A stretch of 39,641 nucleotides of DNA, taken from contig NZ_JAOPWB010000075.1 in NCBI RefSeq assembly GCF_025965855.1, positions 1-39,641 of the forward strand, read 5' to 3'. Under the pieces are notes generated by a model. The model had not been told where the DNA came from, searched no databases, and saw nothing but the letters and a program-made list of their open reading frames with translations. The stretch's first letter is position 1. Every line of letters begins with the position of its first letter. The stretch comes from Mycobacterium sp. (GTDB lineage: Bacteria; Actinomycetota; Actinomycetes; Mycobacteriales; Mycobacteriaceae). Position numbers and translations under genes: made by a program. Shown one piece after another: positions 25,613 to 34,152 of this stretch.

Positions 25613-26455
25613 ATGTCCGGCAGCGACGGTGCTTCCGAAGATGCGGTGCTCTACGAGGCCACGGCGAGCGGCGTTGCGATCCTCACCTTCAACCGCCCGG
25701 ATCGCCTGAACGCCTGGGGTCCCGACATCGCCGCCGGGTTCTACGCAGGGATCGACCGAGCCGAAGCGGACCCGGACATCCGGGTGATCGTGGTGACCGG
25801 CCGGGGCAAGGGATTCTGCGCCGGTGCGTATCTGGGGGCGCGGAGTTCGGCAGCCACCTACGGCAAGACCATGGAGAAGGCGCGTCAGACGGACCTGGCC
25901 GCGTTGGTCGGCGAACGCCCGCCTCATTTCGTGACCACGGTGCGCAAGCCCGTCATCGCGGCCGTCAACGGTTCCTGCGTCGGCATCGGTCTGACCCAGG
26001 CGCTGATGTGCGATGTCCGCTTCGCGGCCGCCGGGGCCAAGTTCGCCGCCGTGTTCGCCCGCCGCGGGCTGATCGCCGAATTCGGCATCTCCTGGATACT
26101 TCCGCGCCTGACCACCTGGGGAGTCGCGCTCGACCTGTTGTTGAGCGGGCGCACCTTCCTCGCCGAGGAAGCGGCAGAACTCGGCCTCGTCAAAGAAGTC
26201 GTCGCGCCCGAAGATCTGATGAGCCGCGCCCTGGAATACGCGGAGGACATCGCGCGCAACTGCTCGCCGGCTTCGATGGCGGTGATCAAACGGCAGGTAT
26301 ACGGCGACGCCACTCGCGATGTCGTAGAAGCCACGTCGCGTGCCGAGGTCCTGCTGCACGAGGCGATGCCGCGCCCGGACGTCATCGAAGGGATCACCAG
26401 CTTCCTCGAGAAGCGGCCGCCGCAATTCCCTTCGCTCACTTCAACCGACGTTTGA
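25613..26455 (+). CDS. Enoyl-CoA hydratase/isomerase family protein, first gene of the right-hand operon
   Basis: The 280-residue crotonase-fold protein starts at ATG 25613 after GGAGG; GTG 25601 is possible. AILTFNRPDRLNAWGPDI and GFCAGAYLGARSS are the substrate and oxyanion segments. The aspartate usual in CAGAD is a tyrosine here. AVNGSCVGIGLTQALMCDVR lacks the first catalytic glutamate, but LIAEFGISWILPRLT keeps one at the second site. The reaction is therefore uncertain. It heads a run of six plus-strand genes to 32432. Confidence 0.9.
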   Translation: MSGSDGASEDAVLYEATASGVAILTFNRPDRLNAWGPDIAAGFYAGIDRAEADPDIRVIVVTGRGKGFCAGAYLGARSSAATYGKTMEKARQTDLAALVGERPPHFVTTVRKPVIAAVNGSCVGIGLTQALMCDVRFAAAGAKFAAVFARRGLIAEFGISWILPRLTTWGVALDLLLSGRTFLAEEAAELGLVKEVVAPEDLMSRALEYAEDIARNCSPASMAVIKRQVYGDATRDVVEATSRAEVLLHEAMPRPDVIEGITSFLEKRPPQFPSLTSTDV

Positions 26456-26484
26456 TCTTGCCGGTGGTACCGGAAAGGATGGTC

Positions 26485-27687
26485 ATGGCTACCTTGGATT
26501 ACAAGGCGATCGACGTCGACAATCACTATTACGAGCCGTTGGATGCCTTCACCCGCCACTTGGACAAGAGGTTCAAGCGCCGCGGCGTGCAGATGGTCAC
26601 CGACGGCAAGCGCACCTGGGCCGTGATCGGGGACCGCGTCAACCACTTCATCCCCAACCCCACCTTCGACCCGATCATCGTGCCGGGCTGCCTTGACTTG
26701 TTGTTCCGCGGCGAGATTCCCGAAGGTGTCGATCCGGCCTCGCTGATGAAAGTCGAGCGGCTGGCCAACCACCCCGAGTACCAGAACCGCGATGCGCGGG
26801 TCGCGGTGATGGACAGCCAGGACATCGAGACGGGGTTCATGCTGCCGACGTTCGCGTGCGGCGTCGAGGAGGCGCTCAAGCATGACATCGAGGCGACGAT
26901 CGCGTCGGTGCACGCATTCAACCTGTGGCTCGACGAGGACTGGGGCTTCGACCGGCCCGATCACCGAATCGTTGCCGCGCCGATCATTTCGCTGGCCGAT
27001 CCTGCCGCGGCGCTCGACGAGGTCGAGTTTGTGTTGGCACGCGGCGCCAGGCTGGTGCTGGTACGGCCGGCGCCGGTGCCCGGTGTAGCCAAGCCGAGGT
27101 CGCTGGGCGATCCCAGTCACGACCCGGTGTGGGCCCGGCTGGCCGAGGCGGGCGTACCGGTGGGCTTCCACCTCAGCGACAGTGGATATGTGCACATTGC
27201 GGCGCAGTGGGGAGGCAAGGCGACGTTCGAGGGGTTCGGCGAAAAGGATCCGCTGGAGCAGGTACTCCTCGACGACCGCGCCATCCACGACACGATGGCA
27301 TCGATGATCGTGCACGGCGTATTCACCCGTCATCCGAAACTCAGGGCGGTCAGCATCGAAAACGGCTCGTACTTCGTGCACCGGCTGATCAAGCGCCTGA
27401 AGAAGGCGGCCAACATTTATCCGCGGCATTTTCCCGAGGATCCGGTGGAGCAGTTGCGCAACAATGTCTGGATCGCGCCCTACTACGAGGACGATCTGCC
27501 GGAGCTGGCCGACGCTATCGGCATCGATAAGATCCTGTTCGGTTCCGACTGGCCGCACGGCGAAGGCCTCGAGTCGCCGCTGTCGTTTTGCGAAGAGCTC
27601 GCAGATTTCAGCGATTCGGATATCCGAAAAATCATGCGCGACAACGCTCTAGACCTGCTCGGTGTCCAAGTCGGATCGGTCGCTTGA
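26485..27687 (+). CDS. Amidohydrolase 2 family metal-dependent hydrolase/decarboxylase (first of two)
   Basis: The 400-residue protein belongs to the amidohydrolase_2 TIM-barrel family, which includes ACMSD- and gamma-resorcylate-type decarboxylases. It starts at ATG 26485 behind GAAAGGA; an ATG 6 bp upstream is possible. The N-terminal metal motif reads DVDNHYYEP rather than HxH. Later sites are VGFHLSDSGYVH, AVSIENGSYFVHRL and ILFGSDWPHGEG with the final metal aspartate. Such proteins in mycobacterial fadD/fadE clusters are usually uncharacterised. C-C bond hydrolysis or decarboxylation of a CoA ester or acid is plausible. Confidence 0.88.
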   Translation: MATLDYKAIDVDNHYYEPLDAFTRHLDKRFKRRGVQMVTDGKRTWAVIGDRVNHFIPNPTFDPIIVPGCLDLLFRGEIPEGVDPASLMKVERLANHPEYQNRDARVAVMDSQDIETGFMLPTFACGVEEALKHDIEATIASVHAFNLWLDEDWGFDRPDHRIVAAPIISLADPAAALDEVEFVLARGARLVLVRPAPVPGVAKPRSLGDPSHDPVWARLAEAGVPVGFHLSDSGYVHIAAQWGGKATFEGFGEKDPLEQVLLDDRAIHDTMASMIVHGVFTRHPKLRAVSIENGSYFVHRLIKRLKKAANIYPRHFPEDPVEQLRNNVWIAPYYEDDLPELADAIGIDKILFGSDWPHGEGLESPLSFCEELADFSDSDIRKIMRDNALDLLGVQVGSVA

Positions 27688-27709
27688 TTATTCGAGGCTG
27701 GTTGCGCTA

Positions 27710-29329
27710 GTGAGCGAATGGACCGTAGGCGCAGTTCTTGACGCCATCGCCGACGTCATCCCGGACCGTCTGATGACCGTCTGCGGAAACCGCCGAAGCA
27801 CGTTTGCCGAATCGGCCGGCCGCACCGACAGGCTCGCAAATTACCTCAGCGGCAAGGGGTTCGGGGCCTACGCCGAGCGCGCGACGCTCGAACCCTGGGA
27901 ATGCGGACAAGACCGGGTCGCGCTCATCATGTACAACGACCTGTACCCCGACATGGTGATCGGATGCCTCAAGGCGCGCACCATCCCGGTCAACGTGAAC
28001 CACCACTACTCGCCACGCGAAATCGCCGACCTCCTCGACTACGTGCGGCCGCGGGGAATCATCTATCACCGATCTCTCGGCGCCCGGTTCGCCGACGTGC
28101 TGCCCCCCGCCGGGACGGAGCTACTGGTGTCCATCGACGACGGAAGCGGCGCACCCGAACTGCCGGGCGCGGTGTCGCTGGACGACGCCTCGGCGGCCGG
28201 CGGCACGGGCTTTCCCCCGGTGGGGTCGCCGGACGACCTGATCATGATGTGTACCGGCGGAACGACGGGACGCCCCAAGGGGGTCCTGTGGCGTCAGAGC
28301 GACATGTACGTGTCGTCGATGGTGGGTGCCGACCACGCGAGCGTCACCGAGATCCACGACAAGGTGCGTAACGGAGGCCCGCCGTGGTTCGCGGTTTCGC
28401 CGCTGATGCACGCGGCCGGCATGTGGACCGCGTTCGCGGCGCTTTGCGCGGGCCTGCTGGTCGTGCTCTACGACGACCGCAACAAGCTCGACGTACGGTC
28501 GGTGTGGGAAACCGCCGAGCGCGAAAAGGTGGGCATGATGACGATGGTCGGCGACGCCTACGCCGGGCCGCTGATCGCCGAACTGCGCGCCCACCGCTAC
28601 GACTTGTCCTCGCTCAACGCCATCGGCACCGGCGGAGCCGCCACCAACGCGAAATACAAACGGGCACTGATGGAATGCCTCCCGCACATCACCATCATCG
28701 AGGGCTACGGATCCTCGGAGAGCGGCAACATGGCGTTCGGGCACAGCCGCGACGGGACCGCGAGCGAAACCTTCGAACCCAGGGCCGGCGCCTCCGTCAT
28801 ATCCGCCGACCGGAGCCGGTTCCTGCGCCCCGGTGACCAGGAGATCGGGTGGGCCGCCAGGACCGGCCGGATTCCGCTGGGGTACTACAACGATGCCGAG
28901 GCCACCCGACGGACCTTCACGCAGGTCGAGGGTCAGCGGGTGGTGATACCGGGCGACCGGGCATCCGTTGAGAAAGACGGCACCATCCGCCTTTTCGGCC
29001 GGGACTCGCTGGTCGTCAACACCGGCGGCGAAAAGGTCTTCGTCGAGGAGGTCGAGGAGGTGCTGCGCGCACACCCGGGCGTCGCCGACGCCCTGGTGGT
29101 GGGACGGCCAAGCGAGCGGTGGGGCCAGGAAGTCGTCGCGCTCGTCGCGCCACACCCGGGCACCGACCTGAGCGCCGACGAGCGTGCCCTCTATACCTTC
29201 TGCATCTCGCAGCTGGCGCATTTCAAGGCGCCCAAGGCGTTCATCTTCGTCGAACAGATTCAGCGTCTCGGCAACGGCAAGCCCAACTATCGGTGGGCCC
29301 GAGAACAAGCCGAAGAGAAGGTGTCATGA
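27710..29329 (+). CDS. Acyl-CoA synthetase (FadD family, FadD17/FadD19-like)
   Basis: The 539-residue ANL protein has MMCTGGTTGRPKGVLWRQSD (phosphate loop), the MLxH-like FAVSPLMHAAGMW, IEGYGSSESGNMAFGHS, GDRASVEKDGTIRLFGRDSL and GNGKPNYRWA with the A10 lysine. TGGTTGxPKGVLWRQ resembles mycobacterial steroid-side-chain synthetases such as FadD19. GTG 27710 is chosen because it starts after the previous stop; an in-frame GTG at 27662 would overlap it by 26 bp. A similar protein lies at 38068-39641. Its stop overlaps the second amidohydrolase start (ATGA). Confidence 0.9.
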   Translation: MSEWTVGAVLDAIADVIPDRLMTVCGNRRSTFAESAGRTDRLANYLSGKGFGAYAERATLEPWECGQDRVALIMYNDLYPDMVIGCLKARTIPVNVNHHYSPREIADLLDYVRPRGIIYHRSLGARFADVLPPAGTELLVSIDDGSGAPELPGAVSLDDASAAGGTGFPPVGSPDDLIMMCTGGTTGRPKGVLWRQSDMYVSSMVGADHASVTEIHDKVRNGGPPWFAVSPLMHAAGMWTAFAALCAGLLVVLYDDRNKLDVRSVWETAEREKVGMMTMVGDAYAGPLIAELRAHRYDLSSLNAIGTGGAATNAKYKRALMECLPHITIIEGYGSSESGNMAFGHSRDGTASETFEPRAGASVISADRSRFLRPGDQEIGWAARTGRIPLGYYNDAEATRRTFTQVEGQRVVIPGDRASVEKDGTIRLFGRDSLVVNTGGEKVFVEEVEEVLRAHPGVADALVVGRPSERWGQEVVALVAPHPGTDLSADERALYTFCISQLAHFKAPKAFIFVEQIQRLGNGKPNYRWAREQAEEKVS

Positions 29330-30156
29330 ACACCAAAGCGATTGACTGCCTGATAAATGTGCACTTCGGCGAGGCCGAATCCCAGCCCACCTGGATGCTC
29401 AAAGTCCGGGACGATTACTTCAAGGGCCCGGAGTCGATGTTCGCACCGGTCGACCTGTCGGAGCTGCTCGACGAGATGGACTCCCACGGCGTGCAGAAGG
29501 CGATCCTGATGGACTCGATGGCCGGCCCGTCCACCACCGCGCGCAAGTTCATCGAAGCCAGGCCGGACCGGTTCGCCCTGGCGATGGGTGGGATCAACCT
29601 GCTGCGTCCGGTGCGGTCGTTGCGCGAGTTGACGGCTATCGTGGGCGACCTGCCGGTGGCGTATGCGGTAGTGGGACCGAGCTTTTGGGGCGACGGGCAG
29701 TACCCGCCCAGCGACGCCGTCTACTACCCGCTCTACGCCAAATGCGCGGAGCTCTACCTCCCGCTGTGCATCAACACCGGCATCCCGGGGCCACCGATTC
29801 CCGGAGAGGTGCAGCATCCCATGCACCTGGATCGGGTGTGCGTGCGTTTTCCCGAGCTGAAGCTGTGCATGATCCACGGCGCCGACCCGTGGTGGGATGT
29901 CGCGATTCGGTTGCTGCTCAAGTACGCCAACTTGCGGCTGATGACCTCGGCGTGGTCACCCAAGCGGCTGCCGGACAGCCTGCTGCACTACATGCGGACG
30001 CGTGGCCCGGACAAGGTGATCTACGCGTCGGACTGGCCGGTGCTGCGCATGCGCCGAGTGATACCCGAAGCGCGTGCGCTGGACCTGCCCCCAGAGGTGC
30101 TGGACAACTACCTCTACAACAACGCTCAGGAATTCTTCTTCGGACGGGAGCACTGA
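29326..30156 (+). CDS. Amidohydrolase 2 family protein, short, with altered metal motif (second of two)
   Basis: The 276-residue protein has AIDCLINVHFGE at the N-terminus, where family members usually have DxHxH. LCINTGIPGPPIPGE, LCMIHGADPWWDV and VIYASDWPVLRM mark the remaining TIM-barrel strands, with the last metal aspartate kept. Only part of the metal set is visible, so it may bind one metal or act as a partner of the longer amidohydrolase encoded three kilobases upstream. It is coupled to the synthetase by an ATGA overlap. Confidence 0.85.
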   Translation: MNTKAIDCLINVHFGEAESQPTWMLKVRDDYFKGPESMFAPVDLSELLDEMDSHGVQKAILMDSMAGPSTTARKFIEARPDRFALAMGGINLLRPVRSLRELTAIVGDLPVAYAVVGPSFWGDGQYPPSDAVYYPLYAKCAELYLPLCINTGIPGPPIPGEVQHPMHLDRVCVRFPELKLCMIHGADPWWDVAIRLLLKYANLRLMTSAWSPKRLPDSLLHYMRTRGPDKVIYASDWPVLRMRRVIPEARALDLPPEVLDNYLYNNAQEFFFGREH

Positions 30157-30158
30157 CC

Positions 30159-31217
30159 ATGGACCGCTTCGAACTGCGCCGACTCGACTACAGCCTGTCC
30201 GGGGATCACGTCGCGTTGCAGAATGCCTACAAGCAATTCTTCAAGACCCATTGCTCGATCGAAACGGTCCGCGCCGCAGAACCGTCCGGCTTCGACAAGA
30301 ACCTGTGGGAGCGGCTGTGCGCGATGGGCGCGACCACGATGGCCCTGCCGGAGTCCTGCGGCGGTGACGGTGCGACGCTGGTCGATCTCACCCTGGTGGC
30401 CGAGGAGACCGGCCGGTCGCTGGCCCCGGTCCCGTGGATCGACCACGTGTGCGCCGCGCGGTTGCTCGGGCGCCTGGGAGGACTGGACGCCGACGCCGCC
30501 GGTGTGGCCAACGGTGAACAGGTCGCCGGACTCGATGCCCGCATCGACAGTCCGCCGGGCGTCCGGCTGATTCCGACGGGAGCGATCGCCGACCACATCA
30601 TCGTGCGTGACGGCGATGAGCTCGTCCGCCTGACGTTCGGGACCCGGCCGGCCAAGGTCGACAACATCGGCCGGTTGCCGATGGCCTGGGTGGACCCGGC
30701 CGCCGCGGACACCCGCACGGTCATCGGCCAGGGCCCCGATGCGGTGACGAGTTACCAACGGGCCCTGGATGAATGGCGGCTACTGACCGCGGCGGCCCTG
30801 GTGGGTCTGGTCGAGGAGACGATGACCATCGCGGCGGAGTTCGCCAAGACCCGCTACACGCTGGGCGTGCCGATCTCGACGCTGCAGGCCATCTCGCACC
30901 CGCTGGCGAACATGGCCATCACCGTCCAGGGCGGGCGTAACCTCGCCCGCCGGGCCGCCTGGTTCCTCGACAACGAACCCGACGAGCGACGCGAGCTGGC
31001 GCCGTCGGCCTTCGTCTTCATGGCCGAGGAGGCCGCCAAGGCGGCGACGATGGCGGTGCACATCCAAGGCGGCCTCGGGGTTTCCTCCGAAGCCGCGGCC
31101 ACGGCGTATCTGGTGCGCGCCAGGGGATGGCCGCTGGCCGGCGGCGACCCCGGCGCCACCGCCCTGCGCGTCGCCGAGATCGTCGCGGCCCGCGAGAACA
31201 CACCACAGCCCGCGTAG
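30159..31217 (+). CDS. Acyl-CoA dehydrogenase-like small subunit
   Basis: The 352-residue protein has the acyl-CoA dehydrogenase fold but is short and lacks the EGTSE catalytic segment; its C-terminus is IQGGLGVSSEAAATAYLVRA. EFAKTRYTLGVPISTLQAISH is the conserved helical stretch. Mycobacterial heteromeric dehydrogenases such as FadE28-FadE29 pair one subunit of this kind with a longer partner, and a longer gene follows 15 bp downstream. Together they probably form an alpha2beta2 enzyme acting on a bulky acyl-CoA. It starts 2 bp after the previous stop. Confidence 0.85.
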   Translation: MDRFELRRLDYSLSGDHVALQNAYKQFFKTHCSIETVRAAEPSGFDKNLWERLCAMGATTMALPESCGGDGATLVDLTLVAEETGRSLAPVPWIDHVCAARLLGRLGGLDADAAGVANGEQVAGLDARIDSPPGVRLIPTGAIADHIIVRDGDELVRLTFGTRPAKVDNIGRLPMAWVDPAAADTRTVIGQGPDAVTSYQRALDEWRLLTAAALVGLVEETMTIAAEFAKTRYTLGVPISTLQAISHPLANMAITVQGGRNLARRAAWFLDNEPDERRELAPSAFVFMAEEAAKAATMAVHIQGGLGVSSEAAATAYLVRARGWPLAGGDPGATALRVAEIVAARENTPQPA

Positions 31218-31232
31218 GACTGGAGCGAAACG

Positions 31233-32432
31233 ATGGACTTCTCCCGAGTCGAGCTGACCGAGGAAGATCAGGCCTTCCTCGAGGAGTCGCGGAATTTCCT
31301 GAGCACCCACATGACCGAAGAGGTCAGGCGTCGCGACCGCGAGACCGGCGACAACTTCGACGAGGGACTGCACCTGAAGTTCGGCGCCGCAGGCTATTTG
31401 GAGGCCGAGTGGAAGCCGGAGTCCGAGGGTGGGTTCACCCGGGTCCGCCGCCGCATCTGGGAGCTGGAGAAGCGGCGGGTGCACGTGCCCTGGGTGACAT
31501 GGGGCACCACCGCCATGGTGGCGCGCTCGGTGGCGAAGTTCGGCTCACCGGAACTGTGTGAGGAGGTGCTGCCAAAGGTCTTCAGCGGCGAGGTCCGGCT
31601 CTGCCTTGGCTACACCGAGCCCGAAGGCGGCTCTGACGTCGCCACCTGCAAGACCCGCGCGGTGCGGGAGGCGGATGGATCCAGCTGGGTCATTAACGGC
31701 TCCAAGATGTTCACCACCGGCGCGCACAACTGCCAGTACGTGTTCCTGATCACCAACACCGCCCCGGAGGCGCCGAAGCACAAGAGCCTGACCATGTTTC
31801 TGGTTCCGCTGGATTTGCCGGGCGTCGATATCCAGGGCATCCGCACGGTGGACGGCGACCGGACCAACATCGTCTACTACACCGACGTTCGCGTCGACGA
31901 CAAGTACCGGCTGGGGGACGTGAACGCCGGCTGGACCGTGCTGCGCGAGCCGCTCAACGTCGAGCACGGTGCGGTTGCGGCGGCGCGCGACGGGCTGCAG
32001 GACACCTCAATCATGATGCACCAGGCGGGATTCATGTCGGAGGCCGTCGACAAGGCCGCGGCGCGCGTGGCCCGGCCCGGCCCCGACGGGCACCGGTTGA
32101 TCGACGACAAATCCGTCGCCTACCGCTTGGGCCGCAGCGCCGCCCGGGTGGAGATTGCGCTGTCGTCCCCGAGCATCTTCGGCCGGGTCGCCATCGCACA
32201 AACCATGCGGGACATCTCCCCGGATCTGATGGACATCCTCGGGGCCGCCTCGGCCTTACCGCCCGGCGCCGATGGCGCCGAGGCCGCCGACGACGGCAGC
32301 GCCGAGTACGCCTACCGGTTCGCTCCCTTGGTGGGTATCTACGGTGGCACGCTCGAGGTGTTCCGCAACATGATCGGCCAATACACGCTCGGGCTGGGCA
32401 AGCCGAACTACTCACCGCCGAAAGCTTCCTGA
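31233..32432 (+). CDS. Acyl-CoA dehydrogenase-like large subunit
   Basis: The 399-residue protein has LGYTEPEGGSDVATCKTRAV, FTTGAHNCQYVFLIT, GWTVLREPLNVEHGAV and a C-terminal GIYGGTLEVFRNMIGQYTLG in place of EGTSE. This GGTxEVxRNxI ending is typical of the larger partner in heteromeric dehydrogenases. A remnant at 37048-37161 has nearly the same ending, so a paralogue once lay there. ATG 31233 follows TGGAGCG. It is the last gene before the hairpin at 32442. Confidence 0.88.
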   Translation: MDFSRVELTEEDQAFLEESRNFLSTHMTEEVRRRDRETGDNFDEGLHLKFGAAGYLEAEWKPESEGGFTRVRRRIWELEKRRVHVPWVTWGTTAMVARSVAKFGSPELCEEVLPKVFSGEVRLCLGYTEPEGGSDVATCKTRAVREADGSSWVINGSKMFTTGAHNCQYVFLITNTAPEAPKHKSLTMFLVPLDLPGVDIQGIRTVDGDRTNIVYYTDVRVDDKYRLGDVNAGWTVLREPLNVEHGAVAAARDGLQDTSIMMHQAGFMSEAVDKAAARVARPGPDGHRLIDDKSVAYRLGRSAARVEIALSSPSIFGRVAIAQTMRDISPDLMDILGAASALPPGADGAEAADDGSAEYAYRFAPLVGIYGGTLEVFRNMIGQYTLGLGKPNYSPPKAS

Positions 32433-32441
32433 CGCGACGAA

Positions 32442-32490
32442 CGTGTAACCGCTGCGACCGGCGTCGGCGTGTCGTCGCAGCGATTACACG
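32442..32490. terminator. Strong hairpin terminator between convergent genes
   Basis: CGTGTAACCGCTGCGAC (32442-32458) pairs with GTCGCAGCGATTACACG (32474-32490) in a 17-bp stem with one mismatch around a 15-nt loop. It begins 10 bp after the dehydrogenase stop and lies just beyond the end of the minus-strand genes. It probably ends transcription from both sides. Confidence 0.82.
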
Positions 32491-32495
32491 CTCGG

Positions 32496-32615
32496 TCAAG
32501 AGGTGGGGCCGGTTCTCGGCCAGTGGGCGGTGACGGCCTTCCCGGCGCCGATGCCGGTAAGGGACCGGACCTCCATCTCGGCGTTGCGCACCGGCTCACC
32601 GCGTAGGTCAATCAC
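32496..32615 (-). CDS. Small coupled ORF, 39 residues, unknown
   Basis: GTG 32615 overlaps the TGA of the upstream NAD(P)-binding protein gene (GTGA), the arrangement of translationally coupled genes. The peptide reads MIDLRGEPVRNAEMEVRSLT and ends AHWPRTGPTS. It has no signal peptide or membrane segment and I do not recognise it. The amino-acid use looks coding, and it may be the 5' or 3' remainder of a longer gene lost before the terminator at 32490. It could also be chance. Confidence 0.4.
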   Translation of the reverse strand: MIDLRGEPVRNAEMEVRSLTGIGAGKAVTAHWPRTGPTS

Positions 32616-33331
32616 GACGCCGCGGCATTCGTCGCGTGCGCGTCGCTCTTGAAGGCCTCGCGCCGGACCATTTCCCACACCGTCGGCGTGTGCTCCGTTG
32701 TCGAGACGACAACGGTCTGCCGCCTTGCCATCCCGTCTTGCGCAAGTTTGACGAGGTAGTCCGCCAGGTCGATGCGGGCCGTGAATGCGCCTACCGGATC
32801 AATTTCTCCCGCAACATAATTCGTACGCTGAGGCAAATCGAATAATCCCGACGGGCGCACGATCGTCCAGTCCAGGTCGCTTTCGCGCACCAACCCTTCC
32901 ATCCGCCGGATATCGTCGTACACGGTCTTGCCAATGGTGCGGGTGATGATCGGCTCGACGAGCCGTAACGCCAGCGGCGTATGGCGCCGGCCGGGCGCGG
33001 GGTAGGCGCCGATGGAACTGACCACGACAAGCCGGTTGACGCCGGACTCGCGCATCGCGGTCACGACATTGCGGGTGCCGACGGAATACGTGTCGACCGG
33101 CTGGCGGGTGAACGGCACACCGAGCGTCGATAGCACGGCGTCGGCGCCCGCGACGATCCCGGCGAGGCCGTCGCGCAGCACGTCCGCGCCTGCGACGGTC
33201 AGCCGCACGTCGGAGATGGGGAACTCGTCGGGCCGCCGGGTCACGGCCACAGCCGAGTGACCGGCGTCGAGCACCCGACGCGTCAGCAGCCGTCCGGTCA
33301 ATCCGTTGGCGCCGAAGATCACGATTTGCAT
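32612..33331 (-). CDS. Atypical SDR / NmrA-like NAD(P)-binding protein
   Basis: The 239-residue protein starts MQIVIFGANGLTGRLLTRRV, with the GxxGxxG loop. It contains ADAVLSTLGVPFTRQPVDTY, VNRLVVVSSIGAYPAP and a WTIVRPSGLFDLP segment, the usual pattern of NAD(P)H-binding atypical SDRs. These often reduce flavins or quinones or sense redox state. The start follows GGAGTCCTC at good spacing. It follows the membrane protein by 17 bp, so the two form an operon that reads toward the terminator. Confidence 0.88.
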   Translation of the reverse strand: MQIVIFGANGLTGRLLTRRVLDAGHSAVAVTRRPDEFPISDVRLTVAGADVLRDGLAGIVAGADAVLSTLGVPFTRQPVDTYSVGTRNVVTAMRESGVNRLVVVSSIGAYPAPGRRHTPLALRLVEPIITRTIGKTVYDDIRRMEGLVRESDLDWTIVRPSGLFDLPQRTNYVAGEIDPVGAFTARIDLADYLVKLAQDGMARRQTVVVSTTEHTPTVWEMVRREAFKSDAHATNAAAS

Positions 33332-33348
33332 GAGGACTCCTTCGATAG

Positions 33349-33780
33349 TTACCGGCGGCGGGTTGCCGTCGTGTACCGCCGGGGCAGGGCGGGGATCAGG
33401 ACCGCGGCGGCGACACAGTGCAACGCGGTCAACATGAGTTGGGTGCCTAGGTTCGCGGTCGTGAAGAACACCGGCACGATGGATAGCACGAGAACGACCA
33501 TGGTCAGCGCGATCCACACGCCCCGGGCGGATGAGGTGTACCGCTCCAGCAGGGCGATCACGATCCAGCCGGCCAGTCCCGCGGCCACGGTCGCGACGAT
33601 GGTCAGCGCGAGGGTGATTTGCCGGGTGCCGGTCGGCGTATCGACGATGTAATCGACGTCCGCCAACCGCCCCAGGAGCCACGCCAGACCTGTTGCCGCC
33701 GCGGCGATCCCGATCGCCACCACCCGGCCGGCGGGCCACCGGGCGTTGTGGACCGCCAGTTGCCCAGCCATATGCGACAT
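33349..33780 (-). CDS. Four-helix membrane protein (DUF6069-like)
   Basis: The 143-residue protein has four hydrophobic helices: VVAIGIAAAATGLAWLLGRL, ITLALTIVATVAAGLAGWIV, GVWIALTMVVLVLSIVPVFF and LMLTALHCVAAAVLIPAL. The arrangement resembles small actinobacterial membrane proteins of the DUF6069 type, whose function is unknown. ATG 33780 has AAAGGGA upstream and is chosen over an earlier start at 33816. It is co-directional with the NAD(P)-binding gene. Confidence 0.75.
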   Translation of the reverse strand: MSHMAGQLAVHNARWPAGRVVAIGIAAAATGLAWLLGRLADVDYIVDTPTGTRQITLALTIVATVAAGLAGWIVIALLERYTSSARGVWIALTMVVLVLSIVPVFFTTANLGTQLMLTALHCVAAAVLIPALPRRYTTATRRR

Positions 33781-34152
33781 CGCGAATTCCCTTTCGGCCA
33801 CCTGCTTTGCGGGCAAGGGCTTCTTGCCTGCCCGCTACTACGACGAAACGGGCCGGCCGAAAGTTACAGGTGCGGCGTCGCCGAACGTGCAGTCAGTGCG
33901 AGAAATCGGCGGTCGTTTCGCGCTGAGTACACGCTCGGCGAGGCTCAGGTGGTCGGGATCGTCGCGGCGGCGGTGCCGGGGGGCGAGCAGCGCTCCAGGG
34001 CGCGCACCAGCAGTGCTGACAGGGGTGCGGCGTTCTGCATCGTCGGCGGCCACGTACTGATCACGTGATCGGACGCGCTGAACCTTTCACCGAGTGGATC
34101 GTGTGGATCGATAAGCTCGTAATAGGCGCCGCTCACTTCTGGTCCGGCGCAT
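33781..34152. other. Non-coding stretch holding a thioesterase remnant
   Basis: This 372-bp gap between the membrane protein and the CoA-transferase holds the gene remnant at 33945-34136. Between 33781 and 33944 I see no gene; the promoter for the membrane protein operon probably lies there. No dyad of the TACTGTA type occurs in it. Confidence 0.55.
33945..34136 (-). pseudogene. 5' fragment of an acyl-CoA thioesterase-like gene
   Basis: Sixty-three codons from a GTG read MSGAYYELIDPHDPLGERFS, then PPTMQNAAPLSALLVRALER, before ending in a short unrelated tail. The segment looks like the N-terminus of mycobacterial TesB-like thioesterase-family proteins of about 260-280 residues, with the QxxAPxSALLVRALER region intact. 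The rest is absent, so this is a truncated copy. It starts 17 bp after the CoA-transferase gene and was probably its operon partner. Confidence 0.6.

Noticed and set aside
25924..27558. Open frame of 544 codons on the minus strand
   Set aside because: It lies opposite the hydratase and amidohydrolase genes, whose motifs are clear; high GC keeps the antisense frame open.
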